64,000 bases of DNA. Origin: Curvibacter soli. GTDB lineage: Bacteria; Pseudomonadota; Gammaproteobacteria; Burkholderiales; Burkholderiaceae_C. A model generated the notes under the pieces. It was not told the origin of the DNA and did not search any database. It worked only from the letters and a program-made list of their open reading frames with translations. Shown in pieces: positions 34,625-45,280 of this stretch; within the stretch, counting starts at the first letter, position 1; the number at the start of each line of letters is the position of its first letter. The stretch spans positions 1 through 64,000 of the forward strand of contig NZ_JARGEN010000017.1 in the NCBI RefSeq assembly GCF_029211125.1, read 5' to 3'. Both the position numbers and the translations under genes were made by a program.

Positions 34625-36490
34625 GTGTCCATTCCCCAATCTTTCATCCAGGAGCTTCTCGCGCGCACCGACGTGGTGGAGGTGGTGGGCCGCTACGTGC
34701 AGATCAAGAAGAGCGGGGCCAATTTCTCCGGCCTGTGCCCGTTCCACAGCGAGAAATCGCCGTCCTTCACGGTCAGTCCGTCCAAGCAGTTCTACCATTG
34801 CTTCGGCTGCGGGGCCAACGGCAACGCCATCGGCTTTCTGATGGAGCACGCGGGCCTGGGCTTCGTCGAGGCGGTGAAGGACCTGGCCCAGCAGGCTGGC
34901 CTGCAGGTGCCCGAGGACGACCTGCCGCCCGAGGAGCGCGAGCGCGCCGCCCGCCAGCGCCAGCAGCAGGCCACGCTCACCGATGTGCTGGAGAAGGCCG
35001 CCGCCGCCTACCGCAGGCAATTGCGCCTGTCCGACAAGGCCAAGGACTACCTCAAGGGCCGCGGCCTGACGGGCGAGATCGCCCGCGCCTTCGGCCTGGG
35101 CTACGCGCCCGAGGGCTGGCGCCACCTCGCCAGCGTATTCCCCGACTACGACGACCCGCTGCTGGCCGAGAGCGGCCTGGTCATCGTGCACGACGACGAC
35201 GGCAAGCGCTACGACCGCTTCCGCGACCGCGTGATGTTCCCGATCCGCAGCGTCAAGGGCGAATGCATCGGCTTCGGCGGGCGGGTGTTCGGCGACGAGA
35301 AGCCCAAGTACCTCAACTCGCCCGAAACCCCGGTGTTCAGCAAGGGCCGGGAGCTGTACGGCCTGTTCGAGGCCCGCACGGCGCTGCGCGAGCACGGCTA
35401 CGCGCTCGTCACCGAGGGCTACATGGACGTGGTGGCGCTGGCGCAGCTCGGCTTCGCCAACGCCGTCGCCACGCTGGGCACCGCCTGCACGCCCGAGCAC
35501 GTGCAGAAGCTGTTTCGCTTCACCAGCGCAATAGTCTTCAGCTTCGACGGCGACGGCGCGGGCCGGCGCGCGGCGCGCAAGGCGCTCGACAGCGCGCTGC
35601 CCTTTGCATCCGATACGCGGTCGGTGAAGTTCCTGTTCCTGCCGCCCGAACACGACCCCGACAGCTTCATCCGCGCCCACGGGCCCGAGTCCTTCGCGCG
35701 CTTCGTGGGCGACGCGGTGCCGCTGTCGCGCTTCCTGCTCGACGCCGCCGCCGAGGATTGCGACCTGGGCACCGCCGAAGGCCGCGCCCACATGGCCAGC
35801 AACGCCCGTCCGCTGTGGACCGCCCTGCCCGAAGGGGCGCTGGCGCGCCAACTGCTGGCCGACATCGCCGCGCAGGCCCAGTTGGGCGTGCATGAATTGA
35901 GCGAACTCTGGGGCCTGGCGCCCGCACATGCGCCGCAGAAGCGCCTGGACTATCAAAACAATAGCTACCAGCGCAGCAGCGACAAGCGCTACGGGCACTT
36001 TTCATCGGATTACGCGGCGCCCGCGCGGCGCGGCGCGCGCACCCCGCCCGTGAGCCGGGCCGACCACGCGGCGCGGCTGCTGCTGTCGCACATGGATTTC
36101 ATGGAAGAGCTGTCGCAGGAAGACCACGCCCTGCTCTGCGCGCTGGAGGGCCCGCACGGGCTGCTCTTCGTATGGCTGGAGCGCTGGTTCCACGAACACG
36201 GCGTGCAGTCGTGGGCCGTGCTGCGCGAGGCCCTGCGCGAGCAGCCCGACTGCGAAACGCTGGCGCTGCGGCTCATGACCGGCGCGCACGCCCAGACCGA
36301 GGGCGACCTGCGCGACCTGCGCGCCGAGCTGCGCGACCTGCTCGACCGCATGCTCGTGGAGCAGCTCAAGGCGCAGGAAACCGAGGCCATCGCCGCCGCC
36401 CGCACCGACCCCGCCGCGCTGGAGCGCTACCGCGCGCTGCAGCAGCGCCGGCTGGCGCTAGAGGCCGCTGGCACACGGCTTGCATCTTGA
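34625..36490 (+). CDS. dnaG: DNA primase
   Basis: A 621-residue primase. The zinc-binding domain has Cys38, His41, Cys59 and Cys62 (CPFHSEKSPSF, CFGCGANG). The catalytic TOPRIM core has YALVTEGYMDVV and FSFDGDGAGRRAARK, and the C-terminal helicase-binding region is mainly helical. Translation starts at GTG. In the linker after residue 440 the peptide DYQNNSYQRSSDKR is encoded by sequence resembling the intergenic repeat (tatcaaaacaatagctaccagcgcagc), which appears to have inserted in frame. It lies upstream of rpoD, the classical macromolecular synthesis arrangement without rpsU. Confidence 0.98.
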   Translation: MSIPQSFIQELLARTDVVEVVGRYVQIKKSGANFSGLCPFHSEKSPSFTVSPSKQFYHCFGCGANGNAIGFLMEHAGLGFVEAVKDLAQQAGLQVPEDDLPPEERERAARQRQQQATLTDVLEKAAAAYRRQLRLSDKAKDYLKGRGLTGEIARAFGLGYAPEGWRHLASVFPDYDDPLLAESGLVIVHDDDGKRYDRFRDRVMFPIRSVKGECIGFGGRVFGDEKPKYLNSPETPVFSKGRELYGLFEARTALREHGYALVTEGYMDVVALAQLGFANAVATLGTACTPEHVQKLFRFTSAIVFSFDGDGAGRRAARKALDSALPFASDTRSVKFLFLPPEHDPDSFIRAHGPESFARFVGDAVPLSRFLLDAAAEDCDLGTAEGRAHMASNARPLWTALPEGALARQLLADIAAQAQLGVHELSELWGLAPAHAPQKRLDYQNNSYQRSSDKRYGHFSSDYAAPARRGARTPPVSRADHAARLLLSHMDFMEELSQEDHALLCALEGPHGLLFVWLERWFHEHGVQSWAVLREALREQPDCETLALRLMTGAHAQTEGDLRDLRAELRDLLDRMLVEQLKAQETEAIAAARTDPAALERYRALQQRRLALEAAGTRLAS

Positions 36491-36505
36491 TTTCGCGCGT
36501 TTCGG

Positions 36506-36511
36506 TATAAT
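36506..36511 (+). promoter_or_regulatory. -10 element of a probable rpoD promoter
   Basis: A perfect TATAAT occurs in ttcggtataatgtaggg just after the dnaG stop. No -35 with standard 16-18 bp spacing is clear (TTGCAT is 20 bp away, TTGATT 13). The transcript would have a leader of about 260 nt before rpoD. Confidence 0.6.
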
Positions 36512-36773
36512 GTAGGGTTTTGCCAGGCAAGAGCGACAGCAGCACCTCCGGGCCAGGCCGCGCGCGGCACGCACCGCGCGCCAGGAACGAAGACGTACCC
36601 GGGCCACTCTCCACCGCAAGGACTGCACACCAAATGTTCGCCCAGACATCTTGCCGGGCCGAGGATTCCTCCTCGCCCAAGGCGAAGGCTCGTCCTCGCC
36701 GTTTCGTCTCCCGCGCCGGGGTCGTGGCGCTTGTTTTTCTTTGTGTTCGTCTTTGAAGTCCCGAGGTTGTCCC
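36512..36773 (+). other. long rpoD leader
   Basis: A 262-bp stretch with no convincing gene. It includes the inverted segments cgaggattcctcctcg and cgaaggctcgtcctcg and a polypyrimidine run gcttgtttttctttgtgttcgtc shortly before the start. It may carry post-transcriptional control of the sigma factor; no known motif was identified. Confidence 0.4.
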
Positions 36774-39125
<2,352 letters not shown>

Positions 39126-39155
39126 ACCTGCGCAACTGCACGCTCGCCGCGCAGC

Positions 39156-39184
39156 GCCCGGTACATTGCGTGCCGGGCTTTTTT
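39156..39184 (+). terminator. intrinsic terminator of rpoD
   Basis: GCCCGG and CCGGGC (39156-39161 and 39173-39178) form a stem that can extend through an A-T pair, followed by TTTTTT. A partial duplication, gtgccgggcttttt, follows immediately and could be a backup T-run. Confidence 0.85.
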
Positions 39185-39223
39185 GTGTGCCGGGCTTTTT
39201 GTGTGCTGTGGATGTTTTTGGCC

Positions 39224-39265
39224 GCCAGCGCCCAATCCGCCTGCGCTGGCAGCTATCAAAAAAGG
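39224..39265. repeat. intergenic hairpin repeat
   Basis: GCCAGCGC and GCGCTGGC pair around ccaatccgcct, followed by agctatcaaaaaagg. It is another copy of the AGCGCTTG hairpin family, located between the convergent rpoD and comFB-like genes, where it may terminate both. Confidence 0.7.
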
Positions 39266-39280
39266 AGCTGCCGCGCGATG

Positions 39281-39571
39281 CTATGACACGGGCACCAGCC
39301 GCGGCGCGCGCTGGTTCACCTGCGCGAAGCCGGCGGTCACCGCCTCGTCCACCGCCGCGGTGGTGTCGCGGCGCTCCTCGTCAGTCAGGTAGAACATCAG
39401 GTCCGCGTCGTGCCGCACATAGCGCGCGGGCAGGCGGTTCAGCGCCATGCAGGCCACATCGGCCAGCAGGGCATCGGTGAAGTGCGGGTACTGCGCCGCT
39501 CGGCGCGCCACCTCTTCGAGCACCAGGCGTTCGTAGTGGTTGTGGATCTGCTCGAAATCCCTGCTGCTCAT
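39281..39571 (-). CDS. ComFB-like late competence development protein
   Basis: A 96-residue protein beginning MSSRDFEQIHNHYERLVLEEVARRA, with DVACMALNRLPARYVRHDADLMFYLTDEER, the typical ComFB block. In cyanobacteria and Bacillus the family is tied to competence, and some members bind cyclic dinucleotides; in this organism the role is undetermined. The start ATG follows AAGGAG. It is divergent from the cardiolipin synthase gene. Confidence 0.85.
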   Translation of the reverse strand: MSSRDFEQIHNHYERLVLEEVARRAAQYPHFTDALLADVACMALNRLPARYVRHDADLMFYLTDEERRDTTAAVDEAVTAGFAQVNQRAPRLVPVS

Positions 39572-39722
39572 GGTTTTCTCCTTGCCGTGCAACGCGGCTG
39601 CGCACAGCCTACCAGCAGCGACCCGCGCGCGGCAAGCGCGATACATTCGAGGGCCATGCGGATATTCCCCCAGCCTTCCCGCCCGCCTGCGCCACGCGGC
39701 GCCCGGCTGCCGTAGCGCCGCC

Positions 39723-41117
39723 ATGCTGCACGCCCTCCTGGCCTGGACGCCGTCCGTCACGCAGCACCTGCTGTTCAGTGCCATCGCGGTACTGGTCTAC
39801 GTGCTGACCACGCGCGCGCGGCGCGAGCAGCGTGCGCCCGCCACCGCCATCGCCTGGGTCATGGGCCTGGCGCTCGTGCCCTACCTCGTGCTGCCGATGT
39901 ACCTGGCGTTCGGCCAGCGCAAGCTGCGGCCGCGCCGCGCCGGGCCTGTGCCGCCGCCACCGGCACCTGCCGCGCGGCACTGGGCCTGCGCGCTCATCGA
40001 GAGCTTCGGCCTGGCCCCGGCGGGACTGTGCAGCGACATGCACTTCCACGCCGACGGCGCGCAGGCGGCGCAGGCGCTGTGGGACACGATTGCCCGCGCC
40101 CGCGAACGCATCGACGTGTGCACCTTCATCATCGGCCGTGACGCCTTCGGCCGCGCGGTGGTGGAGCGGCTGGCCGAGCGCGCCCGCGCGGGCGTGCAGG
40201 TGCGCGTGCTGCTCGACGGCTTCGGCGCGCTGCTGGTGCCGCGCGGCCATTTCGACACGCTGCGCGCCTCGGGCGGCAGCGTGACGGTGTTTCGCCCACT
40301 TTTCACGCTGCGGCCCACGGGCCCGCGCAACCTGCGCAACCACCGCAAGTTCGTCATCGCCGACAGCGTCTGGCTCTGGTGCGGCGGGCGCAACCTGGCG
40401 TCGCAATACTTCCTCGGCAAGCCAGGCCAGGCGCCATGGCTGGACCTGTCGTTCGACCTGCGCGGCCCGGTGGCCACGGCGGCGGCGTACCAGTTCGAGC
40501 TGGACTGGTGCGACACGCGCCGCATCCCGCCATGCCCCGCGCCCGTGCCTGCCAGCGCCGCCGCGCCCCGCACGCCGCCCGACACGCTGGCGCAACTGCT
40601 GCCCAGCGGGCCCGACCAGGTGGAGGACACGGCCCATGCGCTGCTCATCGACGCGTGCTTCCGCGCGCGGCAGCGCATCGTCGTGGCCACGCCGTACTTC
40701 ATCCCCAGCAATCCTCTGCGCGATGCGCTGCGGCTGGCGGCGCGGCGCGGCGTGGAGATCACCGTCGTCATGCCGCAGCGCTCCAACCACCGCCTGGCCG
40801 ACTTCGTGCGCACGCGCGCCATGCGCGACCTGGCCGCGCACGGCGTGCGCTTCGTGCTGCTGCCGACGATGTGCCACGCCAAGGCCGTGGTGGTGGACGC
40901 GCAGATGGCGCTGTGCGGCTCCATCAACCTGGACCTGCGCAGCCTGCTCATCAACCACGAGGCGTCGGTGGTGTTCTACAGTGCGCGCGAAATCGAGTGG
41001 CTGGCCCGCTGGACGCTAGACGCCGCCCATGCCGGCCAGCCCTACGAGGCCCACCCGCCGGGCCTGCTGCGCGACGTGGCCGAGGGCCTGCTGCTCACGG
41101 TGGCGTTCCAGTTGTGA
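39723..41117 (+). CDS. cardiolipin synthase-like phospholipase D family protein
   Basis: A 464-residue membrane enzyme. Two hydrophobic helices at the N-terminus (HLLFSAIAVLVYVLTT; AWVMGLALVPYLVLPMYLAFG) precede two PLD domains, each with an HxKxxxxD motif: NHRKFVIAD and CHAKAVVVD. The second is followed by GSINLDLRSLLINHE as in bacterial cardiolipin synthases. The first motif is followed by WLWCGGRNLASQYF. Activity as a ClsA/ClsB-type synthase is likely, but another transphosphatidylase role is possible. The start is MLHALLAWTPS. Confidence 0.88.
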   Translation: MLHALLAWTPSVTQHLLFSAIAVLVYVLTTRARREQRAPATAIAWVMGLALVPYLVLPMYLAFGQRKLRPRRAGPVPPPPAPAARHWACALIESFGLAPAGLCSDMHFHADGAQAAQALWDTIARARERIDVCTFIIGRDAFGRAVVERLAERARAGVQVRVLLDGFGALLVPRGHFDTLRASGGSVTVFRPLFTLRPTGPRNLRNHRKFVIADSVWLWCGGRNLASQYFLGKPGQAPWLDLSFDLRGPVATAAAYQFELDWCDTRRIPPCPAPVPASAAAPRTPPDTLAQLLPSGPDQVEDTAHALLIDACFRARQRIVVATPYFIPSNPLRDALRLAARRGVEITVVMPQRSNHRLADFVRTRAMRDLAAHGVRFVLLPTMCHAKAVVVDAQMALCGSINLDLRSLLINHEASVVFYSAREIEWLARWTLDAAHAGQPYEAHPPGLLRDVAEGLLLTVAFQL

Positions 41118-41293
41118 TGCAAGACTGCCACATTACTGACGCAATAGGCGCTCAGGCCCTGTCCTACCTGCGCACGAAGCTATTAAACTCGTAGCAATTC
41201 GATTTCTGCGCTATAGTCCGCCGCCTGAGCCACCGGCCCGCAATGCACGGGCCCCGGGTGCGCATATTCCAACGTGCCGAGGAGAACCGCCGC

Positions 41294-41608
41294 ATGAGCT
41301 TCAAGGAAAACGCCGCCGTCAACCAGCTCTTCGAACTGCTGGAAAGCCGCTACGCCCTGCGCGTGCTGTGGGCGCTGCGCGACCGGCACCCGCAGACCTT
41401 CCGCCTGCTCCAGGACAGCGTGGGCGGCATCACCCCCAATACCCTGAACACCCGCATCAAGGAACTCCGCGAAGCCGGCCTTGTAGACCACGCGAGCGAA
41501 GGCTACGGCATCACCGAGCAGGGCGCCGACCTGGTCAAGCGCCTGTCGGACGTGCAGGCTTTCGCTGCCCGGTGGGCCACCGGGCAGGCGCGCAAGAAGG
41601 ACAAGTAG
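41294..41608 (+). CDS. HxlR-type winged-helix transcriptional regulator
   Basis: A 104-residue MarR/HxlR-fold protein: NQLFELLESRYALRVLWALRDRHPQTFRLLQ, then GGITPNTLNTRIKELREAGLVDHASEGYGITEQGADL, which is the recognition helix and wing. It lacks the conserved N-terminal cysteine of redox-sensing HypR/YodB proteins. The start ATG follows GAGGAG. The adjacent FKBP gene is downstream on the same strand, so it may be the first gene of a two-gene unit. Confidence 0.85.
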   Translation: MSFKENAAVNQLFELLESRYALRVLWALRDRHPQTFRLLQDSVGGITPNTLNTRIKELREAGLVDHASEGYGITEQGADLVKRLSDVQAFAARWATGQARKKDK

Positions 41609-41619
41609 CCCCCGGGCAC

Positions 41620-41700
41620 CCCTCCGCTTTCTTGCGGAGCAAAACGGCTGCCAGCGCAGGTAAAACAAGCGCTTGCAGCTATTTTTTCGATAGCATCACA
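41620..41700. repeat. intergenic hairpin pair
   Basis: ctccgc-tttctt-gcggag forms a small stem (41622-41639). It is followed by a degenerate copy of the AGCGCTTG repeat (gctgccagcgcaggtaaaacaagcgcttgcagctattttttcgatagc). It separates the regulator from the FKBP gene. Confidence 0.6.
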
Positions 41701-41714
41701 AGGACACGGCGACC

Positions 41715-42071
41715 ATGGCGCTCACCACCACCTCCTCGGGCCTGCAGTACGAAGACACCGTTGTCGGCAGCGGCGCGCAGGCGCAGGCCGGGCAGAACGT
41801 GCGCGTGCACTACACCGGCTGGCTGCACCACGAGGGCGTGCGCGGCGCGAAGTTCGATTCGAGCCGCGACCGCAACGACCCGTTCGTGTTCGCGCTCGAC
41901 GCGGGCATGGTCATCCGCGGCTGGGACGAGGGCGTGCAGGGCATGAAGATAGGCGGCAAGCGCACGCTGGTCATCCCCGCCGCGCTGGGCTATGGCGCGC
42001 GCGGCGCGGGCGGCGTGATTCCGCCGAACGCCACGCTGGAGTTCGAGGTCGATCTGCTGGGCATCGCGTAA
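41715..42071 (+). CDS. FKBP-type peptidyl-prolyl cis-trans isomerase
   Basis: A 118-residue single-domain FKBP: GLQYEDTVVGSGAQAQAGQNVRVHYTGWL, KFDSSRDRNDPFVFALDAGMVIRGWDEGVQGMKIGGKRTLVIPAALGYGARGAGGVIPPNATLEFEVDLLGI. The active-site aromatics and Asp (FDSSRDR, VIRGWDEG) are conserved. No signal peptide is present, so it acts in the cytoplasm. It has an AAGGA ribosome site. Confidence 0.96.
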   Translation: MALTTTSSGLQYEDTVVGSGAQAQAGQNVRVHYTGWLHHEGVRGAKFDSSRDRNDPFVFALDAGMVIRGWDEGVQGMKIGGKRTLVIPAALGYGARGAGGVIPPNATLEFEVDLLGIA

Positions 42072-42165
42072 GCGGCCCCGGCAGAAAGCGGACGCCCCCG
42101 CCGAATTGCCATCAGAGCGATACCTGCGTTGCTCCACCGGTTCTCGCTTCGACTGCAAATCGGCG

Positions 42166-42609
42166 TCAGTCCTTGAGCGCACGCTCCAGCGGCGTGTATT
42201 TGTCGGCGCCCACCGCATCGCGAATCTTCGGCGCCAGGGCCAGCAGTTCCGCATAGCTGCCCACCGCCTCCACCGCGAGGTTCAGGCGCAAGCCGCGCAG
42301 GCCCAGGCCGGCGGTGAGCTGCGTGGCCAGCGGGTAGGCGTCCTGGTAGCGCTGCTGCGGGGTGCGTCCGCTGCCCGGCGCCGGCGCGGCGGCAGGCGCA
42401 GCGCCGCCCTGCATCGGCGCCAGCAGACCCTGGTCGATCATGGCCTGCACGTCGGCCTGCGTAATGCCCATGGCCGCCGTGGCCGCCAGCACATCGTCGA
42501 GGCTGCGCTTGCCGTCGAACAGGATGAAGGCCGCGCGCTGGCGCGGCGTCATGCTGCCCTGGCGCTCCTTGAACGCCAACTGCCCCGCCTCGGTCTTGAT
42601 GAATGCCAT
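42166..42609 (-). CDS. conserved hypothetical protein, 147 residues
   Basis: The first 75 residues (MAFIKTEAGQLAFKERQG, TPRQRAAFILFDGKRSLDDVLAATAAMGITQADVQAMIDQGLL) look like a winged-helix-type fold seen in Comamonadaceae hypothetical proteins. An Ala/Pro linker follows, then a second helical segment (QQRYQDAYPLATQLTAGLGLRGLRLNLAVEAVGSYAELLALAPKI). I recall the N-terminal part as a recurrent module in this family but cannot name a function. The start was set at MAFIKTEAG; a longer frame runs towards the mobile repeat. Confidence 0.7.
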   Translation of the reverse strand: MAFIKTEAGQLAFKERQGSMTPRQRAAFILFDGKRSLDDVLAATAAMGITQADVQAMIDQGLLAPMQGGAAPAAAPAPGSGRTPQQRYQDAYPLATQLTAGLGLRGLRLNLAVEAVGSYAELLALAPKIRDAVGADKYTPLERALKD

Positions 42610-42692
42610 TGCGCCCTCGCCGCCCGTGGCCGCATGGATTGGGCCGTTGTGCGCCACAAGGTTGGCATGCACATGCGGGGTTTTGAATTGGG

Positions 42693-42822
42693 GTTATCCT
42701 GGAAACGGCAGGTGCATGGCGCTCTCACCCCCACGAGGCGAACGCCATCGAAGCCGTCAACGCTCGATTTCATGCGGCCTGGCAAGGGATAGAAAGCGGT
42801 CAACTGCCGTTTCCAGGGTTAT
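42693..42822. mobile_element. MITE-like element, short form, copy C, with 5-bp target duplication GTTAT
   Basis: The body (42698-42817, 120 bp) starts CCTGGAAACGGCAGGTG and ends CAACTGCCGTTTCCAGG, and is flanked on both sides by GTTAT (42693-42697 and 42818-42822). It is the cleanest short-form copy; the interior includes ggtgcatggcgctctcaccc and cgatttcatgcggcctggcaaggg. It lies between the 147-residue protein gene and the symporter 3' end. Confidence 0.85.
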
Positions 42823-42857
42823 CCATGCGGGGCGCCATGCTCCGCCCTTGCGCCATG

Positions 42858-44939
42858 TCACAAGCCGTCGTCGGGACGCGGCAGCGCTGCCGCGGCGCTG
42901 GGCCGGTCTGACCAACTGGCAAGCCACGTGGCCGCCAGGCCCGCGGGAACGCCGAACACGCCGGCGGAAATGGGCTGTATGCCCAGCCACAGCGTGCCCG
43001 GCCCCGGCAGGCCCAGCACGCCGCGCACGGCAGGCACATGGGCCAGCATGTAGTACACCGTGACCCCCAGCCCCGCCAGCATGCCGGCCACCGCGCCCCG
43101 GCGCGTGGCACCGCGCCAGAAGATGCCCAGCACCATCGCCGGCACGAAGGCCGAGGCGGCGAGCGAGAACGAGGCGGTGACCAGCGGCAGGATTTCCGAC
43201 GGCTTGAGCGCCGCGACGAAAGCCGCCAGCAGCGCCACGGCCAGCAGCGCGAACTTGGTCAGGATGACGCGCTGCTCGGAGTTCGCCCGGTGCGCATCGG
43301 TGCCGCGCAGGTCGCGCACCAGCGCGTTGCTGATGGTCAGCAGCAGTCCGTCGGCGGTGGACAGCGCCGCCGCCAGCCCGCCCGCCGCGACCAGGCCCGA
43401 GACCACGTAGGGCAGCCCGCCCAGCTCGGGCGTGGCGAGCATGATGAGGTCGGCGCCCAGCCGCAGCTCGCCGAACTGCAGGATGCCGTCGCCGTTCACG
43501 TCCGCCGCCGACAGCAGCGCGCCGTCCACCTTGGCCCACTGCGCCATCCAGGCGGGCAGCGCATCGAAGCGGCTGCCCACCAGGTGCTGCATCACCTCGT
43601 ACTTCACCAGCGCCGCCAGCGCCGGCGCGCTGAGGTAGAGCAGCGCGATGAAGAACAGCGACCATGCCACCGAGGCCCGCGCACCCGCGACGCTGGTGGC
43701 CGTGTAGTAGCGCGTAAGCAGGTGCGGCAGGCCCGCAGTGCCCACCATCAGGCAGAACATGAGCGCGAGGAAGTTGGCGCGCGAGGCGCTGAATGCCTCC
43801 TGCTCGGCGGGCGTGCCCTGCGGATCGCCCACGAACGCCTGGCTGTGCCGCGGCAGGCCGCCGAGCGGGCGGGCGCGCTCGTAGTTCTCCTGCATGGCGC
43901 GGCTCCACTGCGCGCGCGCGGTGGCCGCGTCGCGCGGCAGGGTCGCCAGCGCCCGGTTGGCGGCCACGATCTGCGCGATGTCGCCGCTGCCCGTGCGCAG
44001 CGTGCGCAGGTGGTCCTGCGCGGCGGCGTGCTCGCGCGCCAGCGCGCCCTCCACGTCTCGCAGACGCTCCTCGTACATGTGCGCGCGGCGCAGGTATTCG
44101 GCGATCACGGCCTGCTCGGCGGGGTCGTCGATGAGCTTTTGCTCCAGCGCCGCGATCTTGCCGAGCTGCGCGCCGTAGACCAGCGGCGCCAGCGGACTGC
44201 CGAGCTGCTTGTAGGCCAGCCACGAAACGGGGATCAGGAAGGCCAGCAGCAGCATGATGTACTGCGCCACCTGGGTCCAGGTGATGGCGCGCATGCCGCC
44301 GAGGAAGGAGCACAGCAGCACGCCGCCCAGCCCCAGCATGATGCCCAACTCGAACTGCACGCCCGTGAGGCGCGAGGCGATCAGCCCCACGCCGTAGATC
44401 TGCGCCACCACGTAGGTGAACGAGCAGCCCACCGCCGCCAGCGCCGCGATGACGCGCGGCCAGCGCCCGCCGTAGCGCACGTGGAAGAAGTCGGGGATGG
44501 TGTAGAGGTTCATCGCCCGCAGGTACGGTGCGATGAGCAGCGCCACCAGGCAGAAGCCGCCGGTCCAGCCCAGCAGGTAGGCCAGCCCGCCGGGCTGCCC
44601 CGGCGCGCCCGAGAATCCCTGCAAGTACAGCGCGCCGGCCATGCTGATGAACGAGGCGGCGCTCATCCAGTCGGCGGCGGCGGCCATGCCGTTGTAGAGC
44701 GCGGGGATGCGCCGGCCCGCCACGTAGTATTCCTCGGGGTCGGTGGTGCGGCCCCAGATGCCGATGGCGGCATACGCCATGACCGTCATGAACAGGAAGA
44801 TCGGTCCGATCCACTGGCGCGACAGGCCCTGGTTTTCCGCCCACGCCATGAAGAGCAGGAAGGCCAGCACGCCCACGGTGTAGCAGGCGACGATGCGGTG
44901 CAGCCGGCGCTGGTAGGCGCGCTGGCCGGCATCAGGCAT
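42858..44939 (-). CDS. sodium:solute symporter (VC_2705/ActP-like subfamily)
   Basis: A 693-residue SSS-family carrier with about 13 membrane helices. Motifs include EEYYVAGRRIPALYNGMAAAADWMSAASFISMAG, SFLGGMRAITWTQVAQYI, LPHLLTRYYTATSVAGARAS, and VSGLVAAGGLAAALSTADGLLLTISNAL. A hydrophilic coiled insert of about 120 residues lies in the middle. A DxNGDGxLxxxE EF-hand-like loop (DVNGDGILQFGE) precedes one helix. The family transports acetate or other small monocarboxylates with sodium. It is the second gene of a pair with the DUF4212 gene, overlapping it by 8 bp, as in homologous clusters. Confidence 0.93.
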   Translation of the reverse strand: MPDAGQRAYQRRLHRIVACYTVGVLAFLLFMAWAENQGLSRQWIGPIFLFMTVMAYAAIGIWGRTTDPEEYYVAGRRIPALYNGMAAAADWMSAASFISMAGALYLQGFSGAPGQPGGLAYLLGWTGGFCLVALLIAPYLRAMNLYTIPDFFHVRYGGRWPRVIAALAAVGCSFTYVVAQIYGVGLIASRLTGVQFELGIMLGLGGVLLCSFLGGMRAITWTQVAQYIMLLLAFLIPVSWLAYKQLGSPLAPLVYGAQLGKIAALEQKLIDDPAEQAVIAEYLRRAHMYEERLRDVEGALAREHAAAQDHLRTLRTGSGDIAQIVAANRALATLPRDAATARAQWSRAMQENYERARPLGGLPRHSQAFVGDPQGTPAEQEAFSASRANFLALMFCLMVGTAGLPHLLTRYYTATSVAGARASVAWSLFFIALLYLSAPALAALVKYEVMQHLVGSRFDALPAWMAQWAKVDGALLSAADVNGDGILQFGELRLGADLIMLATPELGGLPYVVSGLVAAGGLAAALSTADGLLLTISNALVRDLRGTDAHRANSEQRVILTKFALLAVALLAAFVAALKPSEILPLVTASFSLAASAFVPAMVLGIFWRGATRRGAVAGMLAGLGVTVYYMLAHVPAVRGVLGLPGPGTLWLGIQPISAGVFGVPAGLAATWLASWSDRPSAAAALPRPDDGL

Positions 44940-45210
44940 TCCGGGCGGCCTCCGCGCGGCGGCGCTCCATACGGTTGGCAACGCCGGCATAGACCGCGAC
45001 GATGGCGATGAACACCAGCACCGCGCCCTGCGCGGCCATCCAGTAGTGGAAGGGCCAGCCGGCTACCAGGAACTGCAGGTCGCGCGCAAAAAAGCACGCA
45101 CCGAACGAGAACGCCGCCCACAGCGCGAGCAGCACGGCCTTGAGGCGCAGGTGCGCGGGCTCGTGCAGGTCGGTATAGGCGGGCGGCGGAGACGAAGGCG
45201 GCGCGGACAT
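44932..45210 (-). CDS. DUF4212 small membrane protein (symporter accessory subunit)
   Basis: A 92-residue protein with two hydrophobic helices (VLLALWAAFSFGACFFA, FHYWMAAQGAVLVFIAIVAVYA), belonging to the family regularly encoded directly before VC_2705-type sodium symporters. It probably forms a small subunit of that transporter. It overlaps the symporter start by 8 bp. Confidence 0.92.
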   Translation of the reverse strand: MSAPPSSPPPAYTDLHEPAHLRLKAVLLALWAAFSFGACFFARDLQFLVAGWPFHYWMAAQGAVLVFIAIVAVYAGVANRMERRRAEAARNA

Positions 45211-45280
45211 GACGCGATCATCGCACCGCGCGCCGACCTTCCCATGAGGGCTTGCCCCGGGGGGCAGGCCGCGGCCTGGC

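Noticed and set aside
42858-45210. Urea or proline transport role for the symporter pair
   Set aside because: The DUF4212 partner and motif pattern point to the VC_2705 subfamily; no sequence feature supports the other substrates.
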